NCBI RefSeq assembly: GCF_027744825.2
Contig: NC_071342.1
Coordinates: 18,816,501-18,880,500, forward strand
DNA length: 64,000 bases
Source: Synchiropus splendidus
Lineage: Eukaryota > Chordata > Actinopteri > Syngnathiformes > Callionymidae
Direction: 5' to 3'
Made by a program: the position numbers and the translations under genes. This document shows, piece by piece, positions 24,629 through 35,490 of this stretch. Position 1 is the stretch's first letter, and the number at the start of each line of letters is the position of its first letter. Below the pieces are notes generated by a model, which had not been told where the DNA came from, made no database searches, and saw nothing but the letters and a program-made list of their open reading frames with translations.

Positions 24629-25155
24629 CATCAGACCTGTGGCCAAGATCTCTGCACTCACTGCCAAGAACCCACACGGTGCTGAGAATCATGGGACATT
24701 TTCAGAAACTGCGGCAAAAAGGAAGGGAAAAAAGTATCATTTGAGGGGAGCTTTTTTTTTTTTTTTTTTAATTTGGCGACTGGAAATGTGTCCATTTTCC
24801 AGCAGCTCCACACACTGTCCGCTCACTCTAGGGACGTGTTTTTGCCTTTTCCCTGCACAGGCACCGATGTTTCTACTTAACTCGCACTGGAAGTCTCTTA
24901 TTTGCGGAACAGCAGATTTGCCTCTGGTGAACCAGGATGAGAGTAGAATCCGCAAGATTCTGGCAACAGGAACTTTTCCTCAACCCGCAGAACTGTATTG
25001 CTTCCACTGTTTGATTTATGCCGCAGTGGAGACGCTCCAAACCATCCGCATGAAGCAGTATGTGATTACGAATCATCACTGTGAGCTTTTAAATATTTGA
25101 GTTCTTCCATGTTGGTGACTCTCAGGTCAAAGAAGGTTGGAGATATTTGCAAAGC
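24629..25155. other. no gene recognised; one long open frame without features
   Basis: A 158-codon open frame (24624-25100, plus) spans a T-run at 24751-24769 and starts inside the hAT target duplication. It has no domain, no consistent codon pattern and no splice context, so I treat it as chance. Confidence 0.5.
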
Positions 25156-25159
25156 AAAG

Positions 25160-25450
25160 TCAGCAAGCCGCTAGAAAGACGGATACACAGTTTAAATCTA
25201 AGCCATTCTATCAGATTTCACCGTATTGATCGTCCTCCCGAGTCACTTCTATTCAGCTCATGTCCTCATTCATCCATCAACCTCATTCGTCGTCCTCTTT
25301 TTGCATGTCAACACTCTTGGTCCACCACCATCTGTCCTCCTCCTCATGTCCCTCTGATATTCTCATTTCTGATCTTGTGAATCATAGTCACTCCCCAGGA
25401 GAACCTCAGCACCCTCACCTCTGACTCCTCAGCCCTATGTCTCTAAACCC
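25160..25450 (-). mobile_element. RTE-like LINE fragment, minus strand
   Basis: The minus strand reads EVRVLRFSWGVTMI-KIRNENIRG (about 25440 to 25350). This matches the LEVAEMKMLRF-GVTR-DRIRNEYIRGT block of fish RTE-like LINE ORFs. Sequence to about 25160 is a weaker continuation. Stops and shifts show a dead copy. An upstream block of the same ORF lies in the same orientation at 26112-26172, so both may belong to one insertion later split by about 0.6 kb. Confidence 0.6.
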
Positions 25451-26111
25451 CAGGTCCTGAATAGACGGGGCCCTGAGACTTCATCCTAAGTCAGTGCCAG
25501 GGACATGACTGAACAAAGACATTTTAAATGACCAGCAGTGTACCAGCAGTACTGAGTACTTCTGCACCAGGATGGTCCTTCACAGAGCAGAGCTACTGCC
25601 TGATGGTTCAAGAGTTATACAGGGTTCTCAGGACAATAATCTCCATGCTATTTCTGCAGTGAATTAACTGAGAATGAACAAAAAGAGCGAAGGTATTGCA
25701 GCGCTGGGTTGTAGTGCAATTTATTGGATGTTTATTACGTGATAAAATGAGTCAGGAAACTTTTATTTTAGTTAGAAGTCTAGTTTGGGGGTGTTGTTTC
25801 ACATATTTTTGTGTGAGTCTGACTCAAAACTATGACAGCGAGAGGACCCCTAGGCTCCTGAGTCCAATCTCGACTACCTACCTATTCGTCTGGATATTGT
25901 CCTTAGAAATTCAAAAACAACCTAATAATAGTCCAGGAGTGAAATGTTGTTGTTATACATTTGGTGAAAAGAGTATATTTATTATCTGGATTTGCTCATT
26001 CATGTCATTTATATCTCTTACCATGTTATACAGTTGAAAAACTCAGTTGTCGATTTCCATTTAAACTGTTGTTCAACAGTGGAAAAGAATGTGAAAAAGC
26101 ATTTAGTCACA

Positions 26112-26172
26112 GTGGTCTCCAACTGTTCCACCCTGCCTGCGCTCTCTTCTTCACCTCCCTTCAACTCTAATA
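26112..26172 (-). mobile_element. RTE-like LINE fragment, minus strand
   Basis: The minus strand reads EVKKRAQAGWNSWRPL, closely matching the EVKKRVQAGW-GWR block that comes before the VVRPAMLYGLE block in this LINE family. A TGA follows directly. Short but specific. Confidence 0.5.
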
Positions 26173-26373
26173 CTCACATTTCATCTAGGATAGTGTTCCA
26201 TAAAGTTCAGTTGGATTATAATACAAAATGTGTAACTATTTTAGCCCTGTTTACTGTACCCCATCATTCAAGGTGAAAGAGGTTTTGCATATTACATTAC
26301 ATACATTACAAGTGCAAGATCAAAATTTCAAGTGTCTAATGATTTAACATAAATAATTTGTTTTATTTCAATG

Positions 26374-26451
<78 letters not shown>
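26374..26451. repeat. ACT/AAT trinucleotide microsatellite
   Basis: About 38 bases of ACT/ACC repeats (26374-26412) pass directly into about 40 bases of AAT repeats. One point substitution class separates the two motifs, so the tract probably grew from a single trinucleotide array. Confidence 0.95.
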
Positions 26452-26452
<1 letters not shown>

Positions 26453-26774
26453 TGAAGAGCTAGACCAACAAGATTAGTCACCTAAAAACTGCTGGGAGAA
26501 AACGTCCCTAACAAACCAGTCAGTGTAAGGGACACACCAGCGTTTTTTCCAGTCCGATCACAGACACCACGACCACACATTTATTAACCGCTGCAGACTG
26601 AGTCAAGACCGTAAACGATCACGCAAAAGTGATAAATGCAGGTGATAAGCTGAAATGAACTGCCATGCCATGTTTGTACTAGCGCGCCTCTGAAAGCACC
26701 CAGATAAGCGCTGTCCCCTTCCTCTCTGCACGTCCTGGGATGATGATAATAACAGACTGGAGGCAGATGAGGAG

Positions 26775-26995
26775 GAAAGGCAGCGAGCGCGGCGGGCAGC
26801 GCAGCTCTGTACCGGCCTGCTCAGTACATCACTCTCACCCAGGGGTGTCGTCCGCCCGGGCCGCCGTGTTTTATGGAGTGTTTGGACCCACAGGTTGTCG
26901 AGATGACACAGCGATCAGGTCACACTCTCAACTGGGTCCGTCAACCCAACTCAACCCCGAACGAAAGCAGGTGCACGTCAGATAGGAGTCAGAGG
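26775..26995. other. CpG-dense patch
   Basis: Contains GCGAGCGCGGCGGGCAGCGC and CCGCCCGGGCCGCCG, with about 17 CpG in 220 bases, in a window otherwise poor in CpG. No exon or transcription start could be recognised. The surrounding stretch 26460-27317 holds no gene. Confidence 0.35.
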
Positions 26996-27317
26996 CGGTG
27001 GTATGTTTAAACACCATGTATTTCACATGTGGAATGACCGCCCCATCAGCTGTCTGGAATGTACTGTAAAAATGAATTGAAATATTTTCCATGCAACGCA
27101 GGAGTGCAACAGGTGGTTTTACATCATTTTAAAAAGCTGGAGAAACCATAAAGAGGGCTCAGGTGTGCGGCACAGGTCACCAGATGATGTGTTGATGCAG
27201 GACGTGGCGCGGCCTCGGGCTGGAGGAGGGGATCAGCCGAGAGCCAAGCCCGCTTTTGTTTCGAGGAAAATCCCAGTTGCAAAACTTCACTGTCACAAAC
27301 ACACGTTTGTATTGATA

Positions 27318-28090
27318 TCCTGGTGAGGTCTCTCATTGCTACAACCCTTTCCCCAGCCTCTCACCCTAAACCAAAACTCATGGCTCACCTGAACCAGGAC
27401 TCTGAACCAAACTTAAACCCAGTTATAATGATCCAGTTATTTTGAAGTCATCAAATTCAGATTTGGACCTGTGGGGACCGGCAAAAAGGTCCTCACAAGG
27501 ACAGTACTTTGTCAAGAATTGGTCATAAAGCAGTATAAACAAGCCCACACATACACACACACCTATGCATACTTGTATCTCTATCCTTATGTGGGCCTCT
27601 CATTGCCATGGCCCTTTCCCCAGCCTCTTATCCTGAACCTAACCACCCAAAACAGGTTAACCAGGACTCTGAACCAAACTAAACCCAGTTATAATGATCC
27701 AGTTATTTTGAAGTCTTCGTCATCAAATTCAGATTTGGACCTAGGGGGAGCGGCACAAGGTCCTCACAAGGATAGCACTTTGTCAAGAAATGGTCACAAA
27801 ACAGTATAAACACACATACCACACATCGCCACATGTGCATACTTGTACCTTATGAGGACCTCTCATTGCCATGACTCTTTCCCCAGCCTCTCACCCTACA
27901 TCTAACCATCCAAAACAGGTTAACCAGGACTCTGAACCAAACTAAACCCAATTACAATGGCCCAGTTATTTTGACGTTTTCTCCCTCAAAACTCAACGTG
28001 GAAAATGTCCACACAAACCAAAATGTCTTTATAAGATCAGTGCCTTGTCAGATCAGTCAAGATCGGTCCACACAAGAATATTAATCCATG
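27318..28090. repeat. three tandem copies of a ~265-bp fish repeat
   Basis: The landmark TCTCATTGC recurs at 27331, 27598 and 27861, giving periods of 267 and 263 bases. Each unit runs through CTTTCCCCAGCCTC, CAGGACTCTGAACCAAACT, CCAGTTATTTTGA and, in units 1 and 2, GGTCCTCACAAGGA, and includes a CA-rich stretch. Unit 1 has lost part of its start and unit 3 diverges after the TTTTGACG position. A fourth, shorter relative is at 29608-29815. I recognise the CCTTTCCCCAGCC/TGTCCTCACAA wording from many teleost introns and intergenic regions. Confidence 0.85.
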
Positions 28091-28289
28091 GACACACACA
28101 CACACACAGACTTAAATGTTCAGTCAAACAACTGGATACTGGATCAACACACCATGGAGTTTTGGTTCTGTGAGAGTCAAGTTGTTAACCTCTGAGGACA
28201 AACTGATGTTTGAAGATCCAAAATGTGAGCGGTGCTACTGTTCAGTTGCAGTGCTGAGGACATGCACCCCTAAATTGGCATGGTCATGG

Positions 28290-28545
28290 TCATGACCCCT
28301 CCCCAGCTAGACATGGGCAGCACACTGGTTTCTCTCAAAATGGAGGAGCTGTGGTTAGGTTTCTCCGAGGTGACTGGCTTCTCACCCTGTCTATTGAAAC
28401 CCTGCAGGGAAGTGAGAGGTGAGACCAGTAACCCACCATTAGACAGAGAGTCTTATCTTTTGTCCAAACTCTTTCTTCACTCGGACAAAGTCCTCATGTC
28501 CATCCTTCCCTTACTCGTGAACAAGAACCCTAGAAGGTTGAACTT
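28290..28545 (-). mobile_element. LINE fragment, minus strand
   Basis: The minus strand reads FNLLGFLFTSKGRM at about 28535-28490, matching the FKYLGVLFTSEGRMEREI block. It then reads RVRSQSP-RNL-TAPPF at about 28400-28330, matching LRDRVRSS-IREEL-VEPLLL. The middle of the ORF is missing and shifts are present. Same family as the better copy at 57052-57758. Confidence 0.55.
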
Positions 28546-29607
28546 AAATAAACAAATATTTTTTTTCTGGGAACCATGGTGTATGACTTAAAATATGAAT
28601 AAACAAGTTTATTTTTTTTATTCCTGAGGTAAGGATTACTGTTGAAACAAGTGATAAAACTATCAACCTGTGGTGTATTCTTTCCTCTTTGAATCATACA
28701 GGATGTGTTTCTCGGAACATACTTCAGCGGGCTGACTGAGAGTTGAACAGATACAGGCGTGCTCCCCGTGAGGCTAAAATAAGAAGCTCTTGACTGAAGC
28801 GGGTCCAAGTGGTTTATTTATGCCGAGCTTCTGCCCTGCAGTGACTTCCAGGGAGTCCCGGCCGTCGGTCTGTCTGTCTGTCGGCTCGGCTTGGGACCTG
28901 CCAGAAGTGGAGACGATGGGAAAAGCCCAGCAGGCTCTGGAGCACACAGGTGGAATGAAAACATCGAGTAGTGACTTGAAGTCAAGCTGCAAGACGAAAC
29001 ATGCCGACTCAAAAAAAAAAAAAAAAGTGTCTTGAAACCAAATCTATATTTAAAAAAGAATAGTGAGCGGAGGATTTGTAAATGGCAGCGCCACTATTCA
29101 TCAAAAAAAAAAAAACCTTGATCTCAGAGTGACTCACTGCTCTGATTCCACTGACCTTCCACTCAAACTGGTTTGCAGCTTCCACCTTGGCGTCTCGACT
29201 TAACTGGGCTCATATTTAGCCACCATGACGCGTGAGTGTGCGAAGGCCGGTTTGAGTGAAGGGCTAGTGACAGAATGTAACCACTTCTGCGGGTCTGTTT
29301 GGGTCACCCACAGGCTCCTTTATGGCCCGGTGATGATAGGTGTCCTTCTCTCTGGCGTCACCCGGGACAAACAATACGCTCAACAGACTCTTAAAGTGCG
29401 AGTGATGGGAAGGGAGGACGCTTCACACCAATCTCACACCTTCAGATTGTGACAGACTGTGGTGGAGGGGCTTCATCGAGCGGGTGCAGTGGTGAGGGAT
29501 TTTTAAAGCCTGCTTTATGATATAAAACAGGCTGGTCCTTATTGTTGTGTAGACTCAGGAGACGTCCAAGACCTCAGGGGAACACACACACAAACATAGC
29601 TGTATTT
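28546..29607. other. no gene recognised
   Basis: Holds A-runs at 29010-29025 and 29103-29114 and short frames without family features. Nothing else supported. Confidence 0.5.
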
Positions 29608-29815
29608 ATGTCCTTGTGAGGACATCTCCTAGCCATAACCCTTTCCCCAGCCTCCCACTCTCAACTTAACCATCCAAAACAAATGGCCAAACTTAAACCC
29701 AATTCAAGCTCAAAACCCGATGTGGATCAGCCAAAATGTCCTCACAATGCAAAAATGTCCTCATAAGATCAGTGTCTGGTCAAATATTGGTCCATACCGG
29801 AATATTAATACATGT
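29608..29815. repeat. isolated copy of the 265-bp fish repeat
   Basis: Starts TCCTTGTGAGGACATCTCCT after a CA-rich run, continues CCCTTTCCCCAGCCTCC and AACCATCCAAAACA, and ends near GGAATATTAATACATG, like unit 3 of the array at 27318-28090. About 60 bases of the unit are deleted. Confidence 0.75.
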
Positions 29816-31560
29816 ATATGCGATTGCTGTTCGCTAAGCTGTAAAGGACCAAATGAATCCTTGACAACACAATGGTTTCAATATTTAATCACACACACTT
29901 TCTGATGGACAACCATGGACAAAAGTGGGTCTCAGTCTGCTGCACATGGTCCCATTTAGCTAAGGAACATATTGGGACCTGAGAAAGAGAGGCCGGGGAA
30001 AGGGAGGTGTATAAATGCAGAAGAAACTCGACTCTTTATGAATGTATTGAAAAGATAACATTGAGTTCAGACGTGATGTGAATTTAATACTTTCCAAAAG
30101 CAAATATTTGACTCGTCCGGTGGCAGCAGGAGAATCGTGGAATTTAGATGTGTGAAAATCAGATAACTTCAGTGCGAATGATGAATGTGCTGTCAGTGAG
30201 AACTTCTTGTGAGTTTGATGCTTCAGCAGACTGTTGGAAAAGGGCCTTCTGTCATTCACACTCTTGCCACCTTGAGCTTTATTGGCTTGGAAATCTTGGT
30301 CTGGGAGTCAAGCAGAATGACCCTCCACCAGCACAAAGTCATGCAAGAATGAAATGATAAAGAGTGATGAAGGTGTGCAGCATCCTGGAACAATCCAGCT
30401 TCCTCCCAGCTAGTTTGAGAATATTTGTTTTTGGTGGCGCCACTGGCGAAAGAGTGCAAATGCAGTGGTCATTTGCATCTGTTTATGTGGAAGGATCGGT
30501 GCAACAAAGTGATCTTGAAAAAGATGTAGATCAACTGTGGGGATGATGTTTTTTATGTTGACGCTACAAAACACAACAGAAGTGCGGACAACAAATGACT
30601 TACAAGTCTGGTTTCATTTCCAGCTCGGAGACCTTTCGTAGTCCTCAATATGTGACTGTAACGCCTCTGTTCACTCCGGTCCAGGCTCCTGTTCAGTCGG
30701 GTTCCTTTTTTCTTTATGGACTCTCCAGAACCAACATTCATGTCATGATGAATGAGAGCACCGTCTCCATCTCTTCATGTGGGTAAATGTGCTGCCCATA
30801 CCAAGTTACATTGTCTGGCGGTCCGGTACAATAACAGCAAGAGAGCCTTACTGATTTATGACACTTCAATATGAAACCAGTCATTACAGAAAATATGAAA
30901 AAATGATGTCCAAATCTGCTGCTATAAGCCCGACACAGTCCAACTCCACAGTGGTATTTGACGTTATGGTGAGGACCGCAGCGGGCGTCCAAGAGCAAAG
31001 GTGAGTTGGAACTTTCAACAATACAATGTTGAATGAATGAGAAGCATCATGTCTCTTGCCTCCTCCATCCCATCTCTACCTCACCAGCACCGTTCGATGT
31101 GTCTTCAGTAATGACCACTGCGAACCCTCCTCCGCCCTGTACAGCCCTGCAAAAATGAAGCCTCTAGTCCTCACCACTGAGTTGAGAAAGGCAGACCGTT
31201 TCCTGTGCTGGACTCAGTCGGCTGCAGCTGAGAAATGTCCTATTTGTCCAGTCACGAAATGAAGCTTGAGTCACTCTGTTACGAATCCAAAGTCCCCATC
31301 TTCCTACTCTCCTGTGGGCCCTCCATTATTCCGCCAGTTTAATAATCTTTAAACCTTACCTCACCTCCTCTAACTGAGTTCAATCTCATCCTGAAACTCA
31401 TCCCGGCTAAGATATTGGAGGCTGGAGGTCAAAGACCTGCACAAGAAAAGTTGTCACCCACATGCAAGGCAAAATAACTGTCCTCAAACTTTAATATTTG
31501 TGCAATAAAATAGAGCCATTCCATGCCTGAAGCTTTTGAATGTAAATGTTTTGGTCTTGG
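29816..31560. other. no gene recognised
   Basis: No exon, RNA gene or transposon terminus supported. Open frames are short and overlap on both strands. Confidence 0.5.
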
Positions 31561-31605
31561 CAGATCCAAAGTGTGGCCCGGGGGCCATTTGCTGCCCACA
31601 ACCAG
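31561..31605. mobile_element. hAT-like end fragment
   Basis: CAGATCCAAAGTGTGGCCCG followed by GGGGCCATTTGCTGCCCAC resembles the left end of the complete element at 2256 (CAAAGTGGGGCCCGGGGGCC). No partner end was found nearby. Confidence 0.4.
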
Positions 31606-31776
31606 TGAAGGAATCTCATTGCCTGAGTGGTCTCAAGTTGTGGTTGAATGAAAGTTCCAGGAAGTGGAGGGGCCATCAATTATGACAAACAACAATGGTC
31701 GTATTCTCCAGTGTCACACAATGTAATAGATGAATATGTGATGTGTCATCAGATGCTTTGGTTGGTGTGATACTAA

Positions 31777-32515
31777 GGGCCGGTCTCAAATCTCACCCTA
31801 ACACTCGGTCTTGCACATTCACGTGTAAGAAGTCCGGGCACTTCGCTCATCACTTGAAATGATCCCTTTTTATTTTATTTTATTTTATTTACATTTGATT
31901 CTCCTTCTTCTTCTTCTTCTTCTTCAAACTGAGGGAGCTCCGCAGCTGACTTGAAACGAAGAGGGGAGATGAAGCGCGGATAGATTCCCAGGATACCAAA
32001 GTATGAACTGAATAACATTACTTATAACCAACATTTTAGCAACAAGGACTACTCTTCCGTGTGTTTACGTTCTCCGTGTATCACACGTTAGTTGCCAAAA
32101 GGGTCGACCGTGTCCGACAAATTTAACAATACAACATTTATGAGTACATTGTTACTTCCTCTTAACAAACAAGTCGGCTAGCATTCAGGCTAAGGTTAGC
32201 GTCGACATACCTCTAACAGATGTATCACCGCAAAATATCGGCCGCGCTGGCTTTGGCTCCGCCCATTTCTTCTCCGTTGGTTCACCAAACCAAGTAAGAT
32301 TATCAGCACCGATGCAAGAGGTTACAGAAACGCTGGAGCATTTCCAGAACATCTCAAACACTCGATATACAGTAAATAAAACACACCACCGCAGTCAGCG
32401 CTTACGTTGTGTTTACGTGTGACGTAAGAAAAGGGGAATGTCAACCTCGTAGTGGAGGGCACTCAGATCCAAGTGCTAGTGTTGAGGGTGAGAAATAGGA
32501 TTGGGCCAGACTCTT
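31777..32515. mobile_element. DNA transposon-like element with terminal inverted repeats (~740 bp)
   Basis: The left end GGGCCGGTCTCAAATC-TCACCCTAACACT pairs with the complement of the right end, which reads TGGCCCAATCC...TCTCACCCTCAACACTAGC. TAA lies directly outside each end (31774-31776 and 32516-32518), which fits a 3-bp Harbinger-type duplication but is weak evidence. The interior carries (TTTTA)n at 31867-31890 and (TTC)n at 31903-31925 and no transposase. Superfamily uncertain. Confidence 0.5.
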
Positions 32516-32518
32516 TAA

Positions 32519-35380
32519 GGAATAAAGAATGCTATTCAGCACTTTGCGGTGATAAAACAAAAACCATCGCATGTTGCAAACGGTCCGAAAAGATTTGCTG
32601 GCTAGTGTTTTCATTCAAGTGAAAGTTGCACAGAGGAGTAAGACTTTGACTCCTCTGGTCTGTGACAGCCAGCAGTGTCTCCTCCAGTCAGACACAACAT
32701 CAGCTAACTCCATTACTCTGATAATTGAAAACACACACCGATGCCTGTGTAATGGTGCAGCAAACAAGGAGGTTGGTTTTCATCAAGACGTCTTACTCAG
32801 CACGTTTGACCCGGGTTATTAAAGTCGCAGCTTCAAAAAACCAAGATGACATCACAGTTGAAAGGCAAAGCCTCAGTGTTGTTGTCTGGTCAGGCAACGG
32901 TGCTTTGAAGCCAAGTCATCGTGTGAGTAAAGCAGAGTTTGACTTCAGAAGAAAAGGACTTGACAATCTGAAGCACATTTACAGGCATCTGTTTTGCTCC
33001 GTCAGTACACGACAGACAGGCTGAACAAACGCCTCAAAGGGACAGTGATTATGAAGTCCTGGTGTATTCCACCCATGATGAGTCTGGGGGACCTGAGAGC
33101 GAGCCACGGCGGTGACGGTGACGGTGAACAGTCTCTGGGCTCAGAGCGACCGTGCAGCGAAAGTGTGCCGCTAATGTCTCCTAATTGCTCGCATGTGTTC
33201 CGGCTCGTACAGTTCCAGTTTATCGACAGGATATTTGTGCAATCATTTTTAAGTGTTCTTGAGAATGTGTCTTGAGCGGGCAGGAAGTCCCACAGCTGAG
33301 GGGCCCAAACCACAAGGACCCCTTACCCTCCTGCAACAAGTCGTGAGAGCAGCTAAACATCTGAAATCACACTGCTGTTTTCTGAGGATTTCAACATTTC
33401 TCAGCTCTTTGTAGGTCGAATAATCTTCATTTTTCCTGACTTGAAACGTGACTAGCAGCAACAATAATTCATGCTCTGGACCAGCGTTGTACTGGTCTCC
33501 GTGTTTGTGCAACTTCAGCTGCAACCGTACGCAACAGGGAAGCTGACTACTGCTCTCAGGCAGAAAACAGGAAAAATATTCCACATTCTTTGAGCTGGAA
33601 ACCCAAACCGAAGATAATCACGTGCCAGACAAGGCGATGCTGAAACGAGGGAAATTCTCTCTGCTGTTTTATATTTCTTGGTGTTGAAACGTCTATTGTG
33701 TATTGTTTTAGCTGCAGATGTTTATTTAGTTATTTGGCCTGGCAGCACAAGCTGAACTTCTTAATGAACCCAAAGTATGTCTGGGTATTTGAGCTCGGGA
33801 GGCGAGACTGGAGAAACACCACTTGGTAGGGCAGAGTTCGGAAATCGCATGATGATAGCAGCGAAAATATGAAATGCCTGAAAAGGTAGTGAGTCAGAGG
33901 AGGCACACATACACTGTTGTTGTTACAGTACCAGTGGATGTCTGGTCACCTGATATGGTACATGCCTCTAGAAAAAAGGACCATGAATGTGGATGAATTT
34001 TGTCGCACAACTCTTCCTTTATACACTCGGGAATTTACTTTAGTTTCCTTTCGTCCACCACAACACTGCGTGTGCATCATCATATTCACTACCAACTTGT
34101 TCAGATGAAGTCATGATTGATGCGAAATATTTGCCCACAAATATTGCTGCTAAGAGTCACAATTAGGTCGTGAATGGTTCTGACTCGATTCATAAAAGTC
34201 CGAATTCGGATTATTTAAATGTATAATTGACAGATTTGAAAAGCAAACCTCACTTGTGCAGCCATCACCCGAACATCATACGGGTGGATGTAAACAAACA
34301 TGGCTTACTGTAAGTTCTGACACACTTTTAATTCACTGTATTAAAAATATATATAATTCTGCCACATCCAGCAGGACTGGTGTTTGCATCCTGATAAAGG
34401 ATCACGTCGACATGCACACACTTTTGCGAATAATGAAGACAATATTAAAACCAGAATAATGGTTTAATGGCCTTTTAAAATAAACTTTTAAAATCGAACA
34501 CTGTATGAAAATATCAATATCGTCCAGTTTGGCGCAATTTAATGCAAACTAAAGACTGTTAAAAGTTAAAATTATTTATCTTCAAACAATTATTTCAATA
34601 TTCCACAAAGCTTCTAGAGGAACAATCTGCTGAAACAGCACAACATTCTCAGATGAATTTATTTGAACTAAAGAAATTAATACGTTATACAAACACATTA
34701 TATAAATAAAATATATACATATGTTAACGATAAATGAAAACAGGAAAATATGAGGAAAAATAAAGAAGTTTAAACGATTTTTGTTGACTTGAAATGTGAC
34801 TAGCAGCAATGTGTTTTCACATTCTTTAAGCTCGAAACCGAGTTATAATGATCAATAGAGAAAATCAAATAAGTCAAAAATGTATAACACAGAAATACTA
34901 ATGAACAATGCAAAGCATCAACTATAAATGAGGAACAGCAGGAGTTGAATACACCGGAGCACAACAGAATGACACAGTCGACGCCTGTGGCCCCCAGGCG
35001 ACTCTTCACCCATGTCTGCTCCAGATGAAGCTTGTATTATGAAGTAGCGATTTCATTTAAAGTAGAGGCAAGTTCTACCCGGGAGGCTTGACACACTCTT
35101 CATGCACTCAGTGCAGAGTATTGTCTGAGAACTGGTCAGTCGAATGTCGTGCATTAAAACGACTTCAGAGAGGTTCCACTTTCCTTCCACCGATTGGCCA
35201 CGATGCGGTCTGTGTGTCGTAGGTTGGAAAACGTCTGTGGGAAGTGTAACTCCAGGTCCAGCTCTGGAGTTCTAAAAGTGCTTGACGGGGCATGTGGAGC
35301 GTCAGAGTCAGGAGCGATTAACTGTAAACATTAGCTGGGTTCACTTGATGGAAGGCAGCACTAGTCGTCTGAACGGTCCT
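32519..35380. other. no gene recognised; dispersed duplicated segments
   Basis: The phrase GACTTGAAACGTGACTAGCA at 33441-33460 recurs with one change at 34782-34801. In both places ACATTCTTT-AGCT follows, but the first copy has about 125 extra bases between the landmarks. Separately, GCTAATGTCTC-TAA-TGCTCG occurs at 33172 and 35699. These look like copies of unclassified interspersed repeats. No exon recognised. Confidence 0.4.
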
Positions 35381-35394
35381 CCACTGAAAAGGCC

Positions 35395-35490
35395 ACATAC
35401 CTCGCTAATTGTCCAGAAAACACCGCGCTCTCGTCGGCCGTGTTTTTCGGGACGGCGTGGTAACGCGATCGCGGCCGTCTGTGTCAGGTG
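35395..35490. other. CpG-dense patch
   Basis: Contains CGCGCTCTCGTCGGCCGTG and ACGCGATCGCGGCCGTC, about 13 CpG in under 100 bases. No promoter elements or first exon recognised nearby. Confidence 0.35.

Noticed and set aside
24624..25100. 158-codon plus-strand frame
   Set aside because: It starts in the hAT target duplication, runs through a T19 tract coding for poly-Phe, and has no domain.
26740..26985. Possible first exon in the CpG-dense patch
   Set aside because: No recognisable protein, no promoter motif and no donor with support.
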